Notes: generated by a model from the sequence alone, not told the origin. A stretch of 64,000 bases of DNA from Methylopila jiangsuensis (GCF_027922305.1 NZ_BSFK01000003.1:38047-102046); one strand, 5' to 3'; shown: positions 15,604 through 24,020, numbered from the stretch's first letter. Numbers and translations are program-made.

Positions 15604-17171
15604 CACGCGCGCCCCATCAGCCGGTCGCGGCCGTCGATCATGACCTCGAGCGCGCGGCGCAGTCTCCTCAAAGAGCCGCCGGGCCAGGCCGACTTCAGGA
15701 TCTCAAGCTCGTCAGCCGCGAGGTCATCGATCCAGCGCTCATCGAGACCGCGGTCGGACGCGATCTCGTCGAGGATGCGGCGCGAGAGGTCGCCGACATG
15801 AGCCCAGGTCGGGTCCGGCACCTGCACGACACGCATCCTGTCCCGGAGCGGCGCCGGCACGTCCTCAAGCCGGTTTGCTGTCGCGATCCAGCAGACGTGG
15901 GACAGATCGCACTCGACCTCGAGCGCCAGGTCGCGATAGCGCGCCGCGGTGCCGCGCTCGAGAAAACCGAGCAGGCCGTCAGCGAGGCTGCCATTGCGCC
16001 GGTCGGTGTCGATCTTGTCGAGTTCGTCGAGGACGACCAGCGGGTTTGCCTTGGCGCACGAGCGCACGAGATCGAGCGCGACCGACGGCCGGGCGCTGTG
16101 CCACTGCGCGCTGGTGCCCATGCCCGAGCTGTCCGCGATGCCGCCGGCGTTATAGATGACGGCGGGCAAACCGATGGTCTCCGCCACGGCCCAGGCGAGC
16201 GAGGTCTTTCCGCAGCCGGGCGACCCGATCAGCAGCGTCGGTCGGATCCATGCCGCGGGGCTCGCGGGCAGGTCGCGCAGGAGCTTGCTGATCGCGGCGG
16301 CGGCGTGCGGGAAGCGTAGCTGAAGGGAGATCTGATGAGCGATCGGATCGCCTCGATCGATCAGCGGCAACGCCCTGCCGGCGATGGTCTCGAATGATCG
16401 CCAGATCTCTCGGCGAGCGCCGGTCGCATTCGCGGGCGCCGCCGGGACCACCACCGCCACATGCTGAGGCCGGACGGCCGCGCGGATGACCTCGGCACGA
16501 TCCTCGGCGAGCGCCATCATCGCGTCGGACAGCGCGTCATCGTCAGGGTGCGTGGGATCGAGCTCTTCCTCGATCGGTGCGTCGAGGATGTCCATCGCGC
16601 GATCGAGCTGATTGACCTGCGCCGCGAGCCGGTTGAGGGCGTTCTGACCCTCGCGGAGGACCTCGCCGGGGTGCTCGAAGCCCATGAAATACTTACGGCA
16701 CATCAGCCCGTGTGCGAAGGCGCGATACTCGCCCTCGGTGTAAGAGCCGGCCGGCCTGACGATCAGATTATGGATGAGATCCTGGCGGCCGCCCTTGCCC
16801 AGCGCGCACAGGTAGAGCCGGCAGCGCCAGACGCCGTCGTCGAGCTGCCGCCCGAGATCGGGGTCGGTCGCGGACGTCTCGGCCTCGACCCGCTTGAGCT
16901 GCTCGATGGCGCTCACGAGCAAGCCGGGAGACGTCGAGATCGAGATGAGGTGGATGACGTCGCGGAGCTCCCCATCCAGCATCTCGGGCTCAGCCAGAAG
17001 CGTCTTGGCCCAGGTCGTCATGTCGATGACGAGATTGCCGCTGCGGAAGGGGGAGCCGCGCAGGAGCTCGTCGAGCCGCGGGAGGCGGCCGTCGAGGATT
17101 TCGCGCTCAGCCCGGCGGCGAGCGGCAGCGTGCTGGATGGCCTCCTGGGGAGGGGTCTTTCGGGATGACAT
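15603..17171 (-). CDS. AAA+ ATPase
   Basis: A 522-residue protein with a long helical N-terminal region and a C-terminal AAA+ domain: Walker A GSPGCGKTS (about 314-322), Walker B VVLDELDK (about 378-385), sensor 1 ATANR and an arginine-finger candidate LRDRM. The layout is close to the ATPase part of Lon and to AAA proteins found in Rhizobiales islands; no protease residues are visible. I chose ATG 17171, preceded by gagagctcc; the longer reading to 17264 has an Arg/Ser-rich leader. It probably remodels or delivers a partner protein. Neighbouring coupled genes suggest a stand-alone module. Confidence 0.75.
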   Translation of the reverse strand: MSSRKTPPQEAIQHAAARRRAEREILDGRLPRLDELLRGSPFRSGNLVIDMTTWAKTLLAEPEMLDGELRDVIHLISISTSPGLLVSAIEQLKRVEAETSATDPDLGRQLDDGVWRCRLYLCALGKGGRQDLIHNLIVRPAGSYTEGEYRAFAHGLMCRKYFMGFEHPGEVLREGQNALNRLAAQVNQLDRAMDILDAPIEEELDPTHPDDDALSDAMMALAEDRAEVIRAAVRPQHVAVVVPAAPANATGARREIWRSFETIAGRALPLIDRGDPIAHQISLQLRFPHAAAAISKLLRDLPASPAAWIRPTLLIGSPGCGKTSLAWAVAETIGLPAVIYNAGGIADSSGMGTSAQWHSARPSVALDLVRSCAKANPLVVLDELDKIDTDRRNGSLADGLLGFLERGTAARYRDLALEVECDLSHVCWIATANRLEDVPAPLRDRMRVVQVPDPTWAHVGDLSRRILDEIASDRGLDERWIDDLAADELEILKSAWPGGSLRRLRRALEVMIDGRDRLMGRA

Positions 17172-17276
17172 GGAGCTCTCTCGCGATGGGCGTCGCGCTC
17201 GCCGCGATGGGCGGGAGCGCTGAGAGACATGTAACCGGAGGGGAGTCTCTGCGTCTACGATCAACCCGGCGTTGGG

Positions 17277-17591
17277 TTAATCGATCGTGCGATCGGTCAC
17301 TGCGAGGTGGGCGTTGGCGAGCGCGGCGGAGATCAGCTCGTCATGGAGGCCGCGCTCACGCCACTCCGCGATCAGCCGTCCCAGGGCGCCGTCGGGATCG
17401 AGTTCGCGCTTCACCGCGACCGCAGCCTCGACCTTCTCGACGACACCGTCCGGAACGCGGCTCTCGCCTTTAAGCCAGTAGGCGGCCCGGCGGGTTTGTC
17501 CGCCAGCGATAACCGCGAGACGCGTGGGACCTGCGGTCGCGCCGAAGGCCTCGGTCACGGCAGCGCGCAGGCGCTCGGTCAGGTCGTCCAT
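17277..17591 (-). CDS. Helix-turn-helix-like small regulator
   Basis: About 104 residues from ATG 17591. The central segment (TRLAVIAGGQTRRAAYWLKGES, about 25-46, here broken as TRLAVIAGGQT and RRAAYWLKGES) has the feel of a Cro/CI-type helix-turn-helix, followed by acidic helices. The start lies just after a perfect 12-bp hairpin whose right arm (minus strand) carries the G-rich ribosome binding site, so the RNA structure could mask translation. A local repressor is plausible. Confidence 0.5.
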   Translation of the reverse strand: MDDLTERLRAAVTEAFGATAGPTRLAVIAGGQTRRAAYWLKGESRVPDGVVEKVEAAVAVKRELDPDGALGRLIAEWRERGLHDELISAALANAHLAVTDRTID

Positions 17592-17596
17592 GCAAG

Positions 17597-17625
17597 TAGC
17601 CCCCGCGAGTCGATCGCGGGGGCTA
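17597..17625 (-). promoter_or_regulatory. Hairpin overlapping the ribosome binding site of the 17591 gene
   Basis: Arms 17597-17608 and 17614-17625 (tagcccccgcga and its complement) are perfect over 12 bp with a 5-base loop. On the minus strand the hairpin ends about five bases before the ATG at 17591, so it contains the GGGGG likely used as ribosome binding site. It could be a terminator for the upstream 17651-18398 genes or a translational switch; no U-run follows. Confidence 0.45.
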
Positions 17626-17650
17626 TCATAGCGGGCGGTGGTCGCCGCGG

Positions 17651-17809
17651 TCACTGGCACGCGAGGAGGTCCTCCGCCATCAGACGGCTGAGCGCGTCAT
17701 CTTCGTCATCATCGGGATCGGGCTGGTTGTCGGCGTCGATCTCAGCCCAGCGGCGCGCGACCTCGGCCTCCCACTCTTCACTTGATGCAAAGAGCCAGTC
17801 GCGGGTCAT
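17651..17809 (-). CDS. Small very acidic protein
   Basis: A 52-residue protein read from ATG 17809 to TGA 17651-17653. The middle is dominated by Asp (PDPDDDEDDA). ATG overlaps the stop of the gene before it (ATGA), which supports translation. Length, charge and phage-like context recall DNA-mimic or anti-restriction proteins, but no family can be named. Confidence 0.5.
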   Translation of the reverse strand: MTRDWLFASSEEWEAEVARRWAEIDADNQPDPDDDEDDALSRLMAEDLLACQ

Positions 17810-17991
17810 TCAGCATCACCGCAACCGAAAAGGCGTGCTGTGTGATCGTCGAGCCATCCACGCTTCTCATATTCATAGGAGATCGTGCCGCTCTCAAAAA
17901 TTCTGACGACTTCGAAGCCTCCTTCGAGGTCGTTGATCTCTTCAAAGATCAATGGATCCTTCTTGTTCGGCTGGTCTTTGTCGCCGTCCAT
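17806..17991 (-). CDS. Small hypothetical protein
   Basis: 61 residues, acidic, with a strand-rich centre (GGFEVVRIFESGTISYEYEK). It is coupled at both ends: ATG 17991 overlaps the stop of the gene at 17991-18398, and its stop overlaps the ATG of the 52-residue acidic gene. Unknown function, but tight overlaps and codon use support a real gene. Confidence 0.5.
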   Translation of the reverse strand: MDGDKDQPNKKDPLIFEEINDLEGGFEVVRIFESGTISYEYEKRGWLDDHTARLFGCGDAE

Positions 17992-18398
17992 CAGCGCGCC
18001 TCCGCCGCCTCGGCCAGGAACTGACTGATGACACGGTCAGCCTCGGCCTGCTCGCGGCGGTCGCGGTGCACGGCGGCGAGATACTCGATGCCAGTGAGAG
18101 CCGCCTCGGGCGACGGGCACTCGATGACGCCGTGCTCGATCGAGCCGCCGGCGGCGATGAGCGCGGCCTTGGCGGTGGCGACGTCGACCGGGCGGATCTG
18201 AGCGGCGTACGCGCACGCGGGGCGGGGCTCGCACCGACGGTGACCGGCCTCTTCGAGCCTGTAGAACAGCCCGATTTTGCCCGATCCCATCTCGTTTTTC
18301 GTCGCGGCATCGAGGGTCCGCGCGATCTTGCTGAGCCCATTCTGATCGACGTCAAGGTCGAACGCGAGCGGGTACGCCGTCGTATTGTTGGACTTCAT
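17991..18398 (-). CDS. Hypothetical protein at head of operon
   Basis: About 135 residues. GGAGG lies nine bases before ATG 18398, better placed than for the ATG at 18404. The protein is mixed alpha/beta with single Cys residues at about 57 and 64 and one near 95; no family recognised. It is the first gene of the minus-strand run and lies downstream of the palindrome and shared box at 18509-18550, which probably contain its promoter and operator. Confidence 0.55.
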   Translation of the reverse strand: MKSNNTTAYPLAFDLDVDQNGLSKIARTLDAATKNEMGSGKIGLFYRLEEAGHRRCEPRPACAYAAQIRPVDVATAKAALIAAGGSIEHGVIECPSPEAALTGIEYLAAVHRDRREQAEADRVISQFLAEAAEAR

Positions 18399-18404
18399 GG
18401 TCAT

Positions 18405-18772
18405 CGCCCTCCTTGGCGAGCGGGTCGGCCGCGATGGGCAGCCCCCGATCCATTAAGCATATGCACGCGGATTTGCATGGCGCAATGGGCGTCGCGAAAT
18501 AATCGTCACCGGAAAATAACGGTGCTTATTTTCCGGTTCGAGACATCGATTGGATGTAGTCTTTGCGCCAGTGCGACTGGCGAGAAAACCGACGTCCGAT
18601 TAACGGGAGTTATCGGACATGGCGCGAGAATGAGCTTGAGGTTCGGTCAGCATAAGCTTTGAGCTCGTGCTCGAGGCGGTCGTCGAGGACGGCTTGCCGA
18701 TCCCGCTTCCCGCGTGGAAAGTTGCCCTCACAAGCACCGCCTGGCAGGCCCGGGCCACCCCGGAGCAAGGTT
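18405..18772. other. Intergenic control region with gene remnant
   Basis: Between the divergent genes at 18398 (minus) and 18773 (plus). It has the palindrome and shared box at 18509-18550. 18659-18720 read in one plus frame gives VLEAVVEDGLPIP, which resembles the C-terminus of a HicB-type antitoxin but has no start and no partner, so it is at most a remnant. I see no intact gene. Confidence 0.4.
18509..18550. promoter_or_regulatory. 11-bp palindrome plus shared box, copy 2
   Basis: ccggaaaataa (18509-18519) and ttattttccgg (18526-18536) form a perfect palindrome with a 6-base spacer. The right arm is the start of the box 18525-18550 that recurs at 13256-13280. It lies 111 bases upstream of the minus-strand operon start and 223 upstream of the GHKL-nuclease gene. 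Confidence 0.5.
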
Positions 18773-20791
18773 GTGACTTCACTGCGTCCGAACCTCGTCA
18801 AGCGGATCGCGCGTCTCCCTAAGCCTACCAACGTCGCTGACGCGCTGCAGCCGCTGTTCGAAGCCATCAGCAATGCGATTCATTCGACCCAGGCTCGCTT
18901 CCAGGAGGCCGTCGCCCGAGATGGACGGGTTCAGGTCACCATCAAAACCGACCGGAGAAAAGATAACGTCTCAGCCATCGTCGAAGACAACGGATTGGGC
19001 CTCGACGAAGACAACTGGGACGCGTTCATTACGACCGACACTGACAACAAAATTGCCATCGGCGGCAAAGGTGTCGGGCGACTTCTCTGGCTCGACTGCT
19101 TCCCAAACATACGCATCGACAGCGTCTACGCAGATGGAGATGGCTTCAAAAGGCGACAGTTTGAATTTGTATTGGAACTGAGCGATCAGATCAAAAATCT
19201 TAGCGTCGAAGACTTTCGAGATGCGCCGGGGCCGTACTTTTTGGCCGAGTTCAAGGGGCTGCGGAGCAATGGCTACCATGAGAAGTGGCCAGGCCGGGGC
19301 AGCTTCATTTTCCAGCATCTCACGTCCCATTTCCTACCGACGTTCATCGGTAAGCGCTGTCCTCAAATCACCGTCCACGTCGGAGACGAGAGCCGCGTAT
19401 ACCCTGGCGCGATCAATGAGATTGTTCATCGACGGGAAGACATTGAAAAGATCGAGTCAGAAGAATTTGGCGATCTGAAATTAACGATGATGGAATGCGA
19501 TAAGGTTGCCAGCGCAGACCTTAAGGGGTCGCACTTTATACATTTTATTGCCCACGATCGCACCGTGCATTCGCATAGCATCGACTCAAAACTTGGGCTT
19601 AAGTATTTTGGAGCCGATGAAAATTTAGTGTTTCATGCGATATTGACGGGTCCGTTTCTCGATAAGAACGTGAACCAGGAAAGGACGAAGTTCCAATTCG
19701 AAGACGCTGTCCTCGAGAGGATGGTCAACGACGTCTGTTGGGCTCACGTCGAGAAGTTTCTGGAAGGCCCGCTCGCTGCGCTGAAGGGCGAGCAAAGGGT
19801 CAAGATCGAGTCGATCACGGCGACGTATCCTTCGGTAGCCTTCGGCGATGTCGAGGAGCTGCAGCAGAAGGTCCCGTCTGGCGAACTGAAAGAGGATGCG
19901 CTCTACGGCCACCTCTCGCGAGAACGGTTCAGGCGTGATGAGCGGCAGGCCGAGAAAATCCGCTCCGTTCTCACCCGGTTAAAGAACGACGATATCGACC
20001 CTGAGATGTTTGCGTCCGCCATCAAGGACGCGGGCAAAGCGATAGAGGACGCCGAGCAAAAAAGTCTCGCGGAATACATCGTCCGCAGGAAGGTCGTTCT
20101 CGACTTCATCGAGCTCCTTTTGGATAAGGTCAGGGATCAGGGCGGAGACGCCTCCTACCAGCGCGAAGACATCCTGCATTCTTTCATCTGCCCGATGAGG
20201 GTCAGCACGATCACCGGTTCGGGCAAGAAGGTCGAGCCAGCCTCCTCCCACGACCTTTGGATCGTCGACGAGCGGCTCACGTTCGCGCAGTATTTTAGCT
20301 CGGATGTTGATTTCGCCTCCCTGTCTGAAGCGGCGAGCAGCGAAGATCGGCCAGACCTGCTGATCTTCGATTACGTCCACGGGCTTCGCCAGAAGAAGGA
20401 CCCCTCGAAGGTCCTGCTGGTGGAATTCAAAAGACCCGGCCGCAAGGTCTACAGCGACGACGAGAACCCGCAATTGCAGGTCGAGCGGTATGTGCGCCGC
20501 TTGCAATCTGGCGAGCTCAGCGACGTTCGAGGTCGGCCCATCAAGCTCGATCAGAACACGATCTTCTACTGCTTCATCGTCGCCGACATCGTTGGGAAGA
20601 TGGCCGATTGGACCTTCACATGGCAGCGCACTGCGGACGGGCGAGGCCGGGTCATGAGGCCAAGCGACGGGTTCCGCGGCTCGATCGAGCTGATCGGGTG
20701 GGATGACCTTCTGAAAGACGCTCGCGAACGGAACCAAGCCTTCTTCGACAAGGCCGGGATCACGGGCCAGAGCTTTTTCAGCGCTGACTGA
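18773..20791 (+). CDS. GHKL ATPase fused to PD-(D/E)XK-like nuclease
   Basis: A 672-residue protein. The N-terminus is a GHKL (Hsp90/MutL/gyrase-type) ATPase: N-box LFEAISNAIHS with Asn34, G1 box VEDNGLGLD (70-78), G2 glycine loop GGKGVGR (97-103). A long middle region follows, with a helical stretch (about 380-460). The C-terminus has DLLIFDY (about 528-534) and LLVEFKRPGRK (about 546-556), the D...E-x-K pattern of PD-(D/E)XK nucleases. GTG 18773, with GGAG seven bases upstream, is the best start; the longer reading from 18659 has a nonsense leader. GHKL ATPases of MutL/MORC type are known near restriction systems. An ATP-gated nuclease in phage defence is inferred. Confidence 0.75.
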   Translation: MTSLRPNLVKRIARLPKPTNVADALQPLFEAISNAIHSTQARFQEAVARDGRVQVTIKTDRRKDNVSAIVEDNGLGLDEDNWDAFITTDTDNKIAIGGKGVGRLLWLDCFPNIRIDSVYADGDGFKRRQFEFVLELSDQIKNLSVEDFRDAPGPYFLAEFKGLRSNGYHEKWPGRGSFIFQHLTSHFLPTFIGKRCPQITVHVGDESRVYPGAINEIVHRREDIEKIESEEFGDLKLTMMECDKVASADLKGSHFIHFIAHDRTVHSHSIDSKLGLKYFGADENLVFHAILTGPFLDKNVNQERTKFQFEDAVLERMVNDVCWAHVEKFLEGPLAALKGEQRVKIESITATYPSVAFGDVEELQQKVPSGELKEDALYGHLSRERFRRDERQAEKIRSVLTRLKNDDIDPEMFASAIKDAGKAIEDAEQKSLAEYIVRRKVVLDFIELLLDKVRDQGGDASYQREDILHSFICPMRVSTITGSGKKVEPASSHDLWIVDERLTFAQYFSSDVDFASLSEAASSEDRPDLLIFDYVHGLRQKKDPSKVLLVEFKRPGRKVYSDDENPQLQVERYVRRLQSGELSDVRGRPIKLDQNTIFYCFIVADIVGKMADWTFTWQRTADGRGRVMRPSDGFRGSIELIGWDDLLKDARERNQAFFDKAGITGQSFFSAD

Positions 20792-20807
20792 CCGTCGGCC
20801 GAAGCCC

Positions 20808-20943
20808 GATCTGTTACAAAATTGTGCGCACGTTTGTAACAGATCGCTCGGCCAAGGCCCGTCGGCATCTGTCAGGATTTTGCAGCAGATCCCTGACAGA
20901 TCGCGGCTGGCATCTGTCAGAAACTCGCCGCGACTTTCTGACA
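20808..20943. repeat. Three consecutive perfect hairpins
   Basis: Stem 1: gatctgttacaaa (20808-20820) with 20833-20845 (13 bp). Stem 2: atctgtcagg (20867-20876) with 20892-20901 (10 bp). Stem 3: tgtcagaaa (20915-20923) with 20935-20943 (9 bp). Stems 2 and 3 both begin ggcatctgtcag. They start 17 bases after the GHKL-nuclease stop. Terminators, regulator sites or a small structured RNA are possible. Confidence 0.55.
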
Positions 20944-21094
20944 AAACGACTGAGCCGAAACCGGATACTACGGCAGATTATCTGGGCCACCCTACCGCCG
21001 CTCCTGACCCTTAACCGTCATTCTGGAAGTCTGGTTTTCGACAGTTCGTGATCCATTCACCGCTGCTGCCGCACCTCAGCACAGCACCTGCCGA

Positions 21095-22267
21095 CTAGCG
21101 GTTCTTCGCGAGTTCGATCGTCGCGATAACGTTCATTGCAGCGACCGCCGCCAAGATGCCTAGCGTCGCCTCTGTTCCTAGTTGCGAGATTGCCAGCCCG
21201 GCTGCAAACGGCGCAGCCGCTTGGACAATGAGGTTCGGCGCCGCAAGCCGCCCCATGACGACCGCGTAACGCTCGGCGCCGAACAGCGCGAGGGGGACCG
21301 TGCCGCGGGCGATCGACCACACGCCGTTCCCGGCGGCGTAGAGCACGACCGCAACCGCGGCGGGCCCCGCGCCGACCGCGAGCAGCACCACGCCAACGGC
21401 CACCAGCGCCCCGGCCCATGCGAGCGTCGCGGTCGGGTGGAGCCGCTCGCCGACCAGCATCTCGACCACGCGGGCGCCGACCTGCGACGGCCCGATCAGC
21501 GCGCCGACCGCGACCGCCGCGGCGAGCGCCATGCCCTGGGCCTGCAGGATCGTCAGCAGGTGCACCGAGACCGTCGTCTGGACCGCCCCGTTCGCCATCA
21601 GGATCGCGGCCAGCAGCCAAAAAGTCCGTCGTTCGCGGGTCGACATCGCGCCGGCGCCGGCACGGTCGGGGGCGGTCGGGGCCTTGCGCGCCTCCCGCGG
21701 CAGCAGGAGGAACAGCGCCGGGGCCATGACGAGCACCTGGACAGAGGCGTAGGCGAAGCAGGCGCCGCGCCAGCCGATGTGCTCGACCGCGAGAGCCGAC
21801 AGGGGCCAGCAGACCGTGCTGGCAAAGCCCCCGAACAGCGTCAGGTTGGTGATCGCGCGCCGCGCCGACGCCCCGAAGATCCGGCCGAGCGTCGAGAACG
21901 CCGCGTCGTAGAGCCCGGCGCCCATCCCGAAGCCAAGCACCGCCCAGCCGAGCAGGTAGGTCACGAGCCCGGTCGATGACCCGACCGCGGCGAGGCCCGC
22001 TCCCATCAGCAGCGAGCCGGCCGCCATGGTCTGCCGACCCCCGAAGCCGTCGATCATGCGGCCGACGAACGGCGCGGCGACGCCTGAGCAGAGCAGGCCG
22101 ATCGAGCCCCCGCCGACCACCCAGGCGAGCGGCCATCCGGTGTCGGCCGAGATCGGCGCTGCGAGCACCGCGAGCAGGTAGAAGCTCGAGCCCCATGAGA
22201 CGATCTGGGCGATCCCGAGCAACGGGACCGCGATCCTCTCGCCGGGCGGCGCCGACGCCGTCTCCAC
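21095..22267 (-). CDS. MFS transporter in arsenic operon (ArsK-like candidate)
   Basis: A 390-residue major facilitator with 12 predicted membrane helices and the MFS A-motif-like GRMIDGFGGRQ between helices 2 and 3. It follows arsR and arsH, three bases after arsH, so it belongs to the same transcript. MFS exporters in this position include ArsK (arsenite and organoarsenicals) and ArsJ (1-arseno-3-phosphoglycerate). ArsJ usually has a GAPDH partner, which is absent here, so an ArsK-like or organoarsenical exporter is more likely. Substrate not proven. Confidence 0.75.
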   Translation of the reverse strand: METASAPPGERIAVPLLGIAQIVSWGSSFYLLAVLAAPISADTGWPLAWVVGGGSIGLLCSGVAAPFVGRMIDGFGGRQTMAAGSLLMGAGLAAVGSSTGLVTYLLGWAVLGFGMGAGLYDAAFSTLGRIFGASARRAITNLTLFGGFASTVCWPLSALAVEHIGWRGACFAYASVQVLVMAPALFLLLPREARKAPTAPDRAGAGAMSTRERRTFWLLAAILMANGAVQTTVSVHLLTILQAQGMALAAAVAVGALIGPSQVGARVVEMLVGERLHPTATLAWAGALVAVGVVLLAVGAGPAAVAVVLYAAGNGVWSIARGTVPLALFGAERYAVVMGRLAAPNLIVQAAAPFAAGLAISQLGTEATLGILAAVAAMNVIATIELAKNR

Positions 22268-22270
22268 GCC

Positions 22271-22981
22271 TCAGACGGCCCGCTTGAGGTCGACCCTGGC
22301 CTCCAGCGCCGCTGCGCTCTCCTTCCGCTCGCTGTAACGGTCGGTGAGGTGGTCGGAGACGTCGCGGGTGAGCAGCGTGAACTTCACCAGCTCCTCCATC
22401 ACGTCGACCACGCGGTCGTAGTAGGCGGACGACTTCATCCGGCCGTCCTCGCCGAACTCCTGGAAGGCCTTCGCGACCGACGACTGGTTCGGGATGGTCA
22501 GCATCCGCATCCAGCGACCTAACACGCGCATCTGGTTGACGGCGTTGAACGACTGCGAGCCGCCCGAGACCTGCATCACCGCGAGCGTGCGCCCCTGCGT
22601 CGGGCGGACAGAGCCGACGGAAAGCGGGATCCAGTCGATCAGCGACTTCATCACGCCCGTCATGGCGCCGTGGCGCTCGGGACTGGTCCAGACCTGCGCC
22701 TCGGACCAGAGCGACAGCTCGCGCAGCTCCGCGACCTTCTGGTGGTCCGCCGGGCCGTCGTCCGGCAGCGGAAGGCCTGCGGGGTCGTAGATGCGCGTCT
22801 CGCAGCCGAGCCGCTTCAGCAGGCGCTCGGCCTCCAGCGTCAGCAGGCGGCTGTAGGAGACGGGCCGGAGCGAGCCGTACAGGAGCAGGACGCGCGGCGG
22901 ATGGGTCGAGCGGGGGCCGTGAAGCTGGGAGAGGTCTGTCGGCTGGAACGAGGCCTCGTCGAGGTTCGGAAGTTCTGTCAC
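22271..22981 (-). CDS. arsH: ArsH, NADPH-dependent FMN organoarsenical oxidase
   Basis: A 236-residue flavodoxin-like protein. The [15 protein letters not shown] segment is the FMN phosphate loop of ArsH, followed by conserved PEWRH-type residues ([13 protein letters not shown]) and a typical C-terminal helix. ArsH oxidises trivalent methylated and aromatic arsenicals to less toxic pentavalent forms in the cytoplasm. GTG 22981 overlaps the arsR stop (GTGA), so synthesis is coupled to the repressor. The upstream in-frame extension to 23371 is a shadow of arsR. Confidence 0.9.
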   Translation of the reverse strand: MTELPNLDEASFQPTDLSQLHGPRSTHPPRVLLLYGSLRPVSYSRLLTLEAERLLKRLGCETRIYDPAGLPLPDDGPADHQKVAELRELSLWSEAQVWTSPERHGAMTGVMKSLIDWIPLSVGSVRPTQGRTLAVMQVSGGSQSFNAVNQMRVLGRWMRMLTIPNQSSVAKAFQEFGEDGRMKSSAYYDRVVDVMEELVKFTLLTRDVSDHLTDRYSERKESAAALEARVDLKRAV

Positions 22982-23337
22982 GAGCGGTCGCCTTTCTTGG
23001 GCGCTGCGCCGCAGGACGAGGCCGTGGCCGCGAAGGCCGCGGCGACCTCCGGATGCCCGGCGCAGCAGTCCTTCAGCAGGAACGAGGCGAGCCCCTGAAC
23101 CGCGTCGAGGTCGGCGCGGTAGACGACGAGCCGGCTCCGGCGCTCCGACTTCACAAGGCCGGCCCGCGCCAGGATCGCCAGATGGGTCGAGAGGGTATTG
23201 TGGGGGACGTCGAGGCCGCGCGCGATCTCGCCGACGGGAAGCCCGTCGGGCTCGTGCATCACGAGCAGGCGAAAAGCGTCGAGGCGCGTCGGCTGTGCGA
23301 GCGCCCCGAAGGCGTCGATGACTTCTGACTTGTCCAT
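22978..23337 (-). CDS. arsR: ArsR-family repressor
   Basis: A 119-residue winged-helix repressor. The recognition helix lies in [23 protein letters not shown], shown here as [10 protein letters not shown] then [11 protein letters not shown]. Cys pairs ([10 protein letters not shown], about 91-96; SSCGAAP near the end) probably bind As(III), a C-terminal site type seen in alphaproteobacterial ArsR. It heads the arsR-arsH-MFS transcript and should repress it until arsenite binds. A second, related ArsR lies at 27619. Confidence 0.88.
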   Translation of the reverse strand: MDKSEVIDAFGALAQPTRLDAFRLLVMHEPDGLPVGEIARGLDVPHNTLSTHLAILARAGLVKSERRSRLVVYRADLDAVQGLASFLLKDCCAGHPEVAAAFAATASSCGAAPKKGDRS

Positions 23338-23360
23338 ATGTCGACGTACATCGAGATATA
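23337..23360. promoter_or_regulatory. Probable ArsR operator
   Basis: tatgtcgacgtacatcgaga, just before the arsR start, contains tcga-n6-tcga and resembles the tcgag-n4-ctcga dyad upstream of the second arsR (28081-28094). Position over the promoter supports autorepression. Confidence 0.4.
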
Positions 23361-23387
23361 GACAAGATCAACGATTTTAGACCGAGC

Positions 23388-24020
23388 CTATCCTTTGATC
23401 ACGCTTACAGTCGGCCCCTCGACCAAAGGCCATGCGACCGCTAGCGCCAGGCTGGACCGGGCCGGACGTCGGGAGGTCCGTCGGCTCTCGATCGCGATCC
23501 AGCCCCATGCTGCCACCACCAGCAGGGCCGCGATCGCGACCATCCAAGGCCGCGCTCCGGCGAACCACGACAGCGCGCCGCCGAACATGCCGACCGCGAC
23601 CGCGGGCAATGCCAGGGGTAGGACGCAGCACGCGCCGCAGGCGACCGCGGCGGTGGCGCTGGTGGCCGCGGCGCTGACAGCGAGTTTCGTGCCCGTCGTC
23701 AGCTTCGCACCGTCGGCCCCGGACTCGAACGGCGACAGCACCGCGTCGGCCATCCCGTCGTCGGGCGCCGTGATCGCCAGGATCACGAGACCTCCGTCCA
23801 GCCGGACCTCGAAATCGAGGAAACCGCAGCACTGCCTTTCGCGCTCGACCATCACGCGGACGCGGCCCTCGGCCGCCGGGTCGTAGCCAAGTTCGAGCCG
23901 CGGCCCGATCCGGATGCGCGTCCTCAGGGCTTCGCGGTTCAGGTCGCCGATCAGGTCGACTCGCTCCCCGAAGGCGCCGGGAGCGAGCGTGCAGGCGACT
24001 GGGACGGTGGTGGCGGTCAT
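23388..24020 (-). CDS. Membrane metal-transport-like protein
   Basis: A 210-residue protein from ATG 24020 (GAGG about nine bases upstream). The first 100 residues form a soluble domain with RERQCCGF (about 60-67). The second half has two to three membrane helices with a CGACC motif (about 120-124), as in MerT/MerC-type mercury importers and related heavy-metal proteins. It is divergent from a MerR regulator, across a MerR-type dyad, so it is likely metal-inducible. Mercury or another soft metal is a guess; no merA or merP is present. Confidence 0.55.
   Translation of the reverse strand: MTATTVPVACTLAPGAFGERVDLIGDLNREALRTRIRIGPRLELGYDPAAEGRVRVMVERERQCCGFLDFEVRLDGGLVILAITAPDDGMADAVLSPFESGADGAKLTTGTKLAVSAAATSATAAVACGACCVLPLALPAVAVGMFGGALSWFAGARPWMVAIAALLVVAAWGWIAIESRRTSRRPARSSLALAVAWPLVEGPTVSVIKG

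Noticed and set aside
18659..18720. HicB-like C-terminal fragment upstream of the GHKL-nuclease gene
   Set aside because: Only about 13 residues look similar, with no start, no full domain and no HicA partner.
21095..22267. ArsJ assignment for the MFS transporter
   Set aside because: ArsJ is normally encoded with a GAPDH partner, which is absent; the arsR-arsH context fits ArsK-like or another arsenical exporter better.
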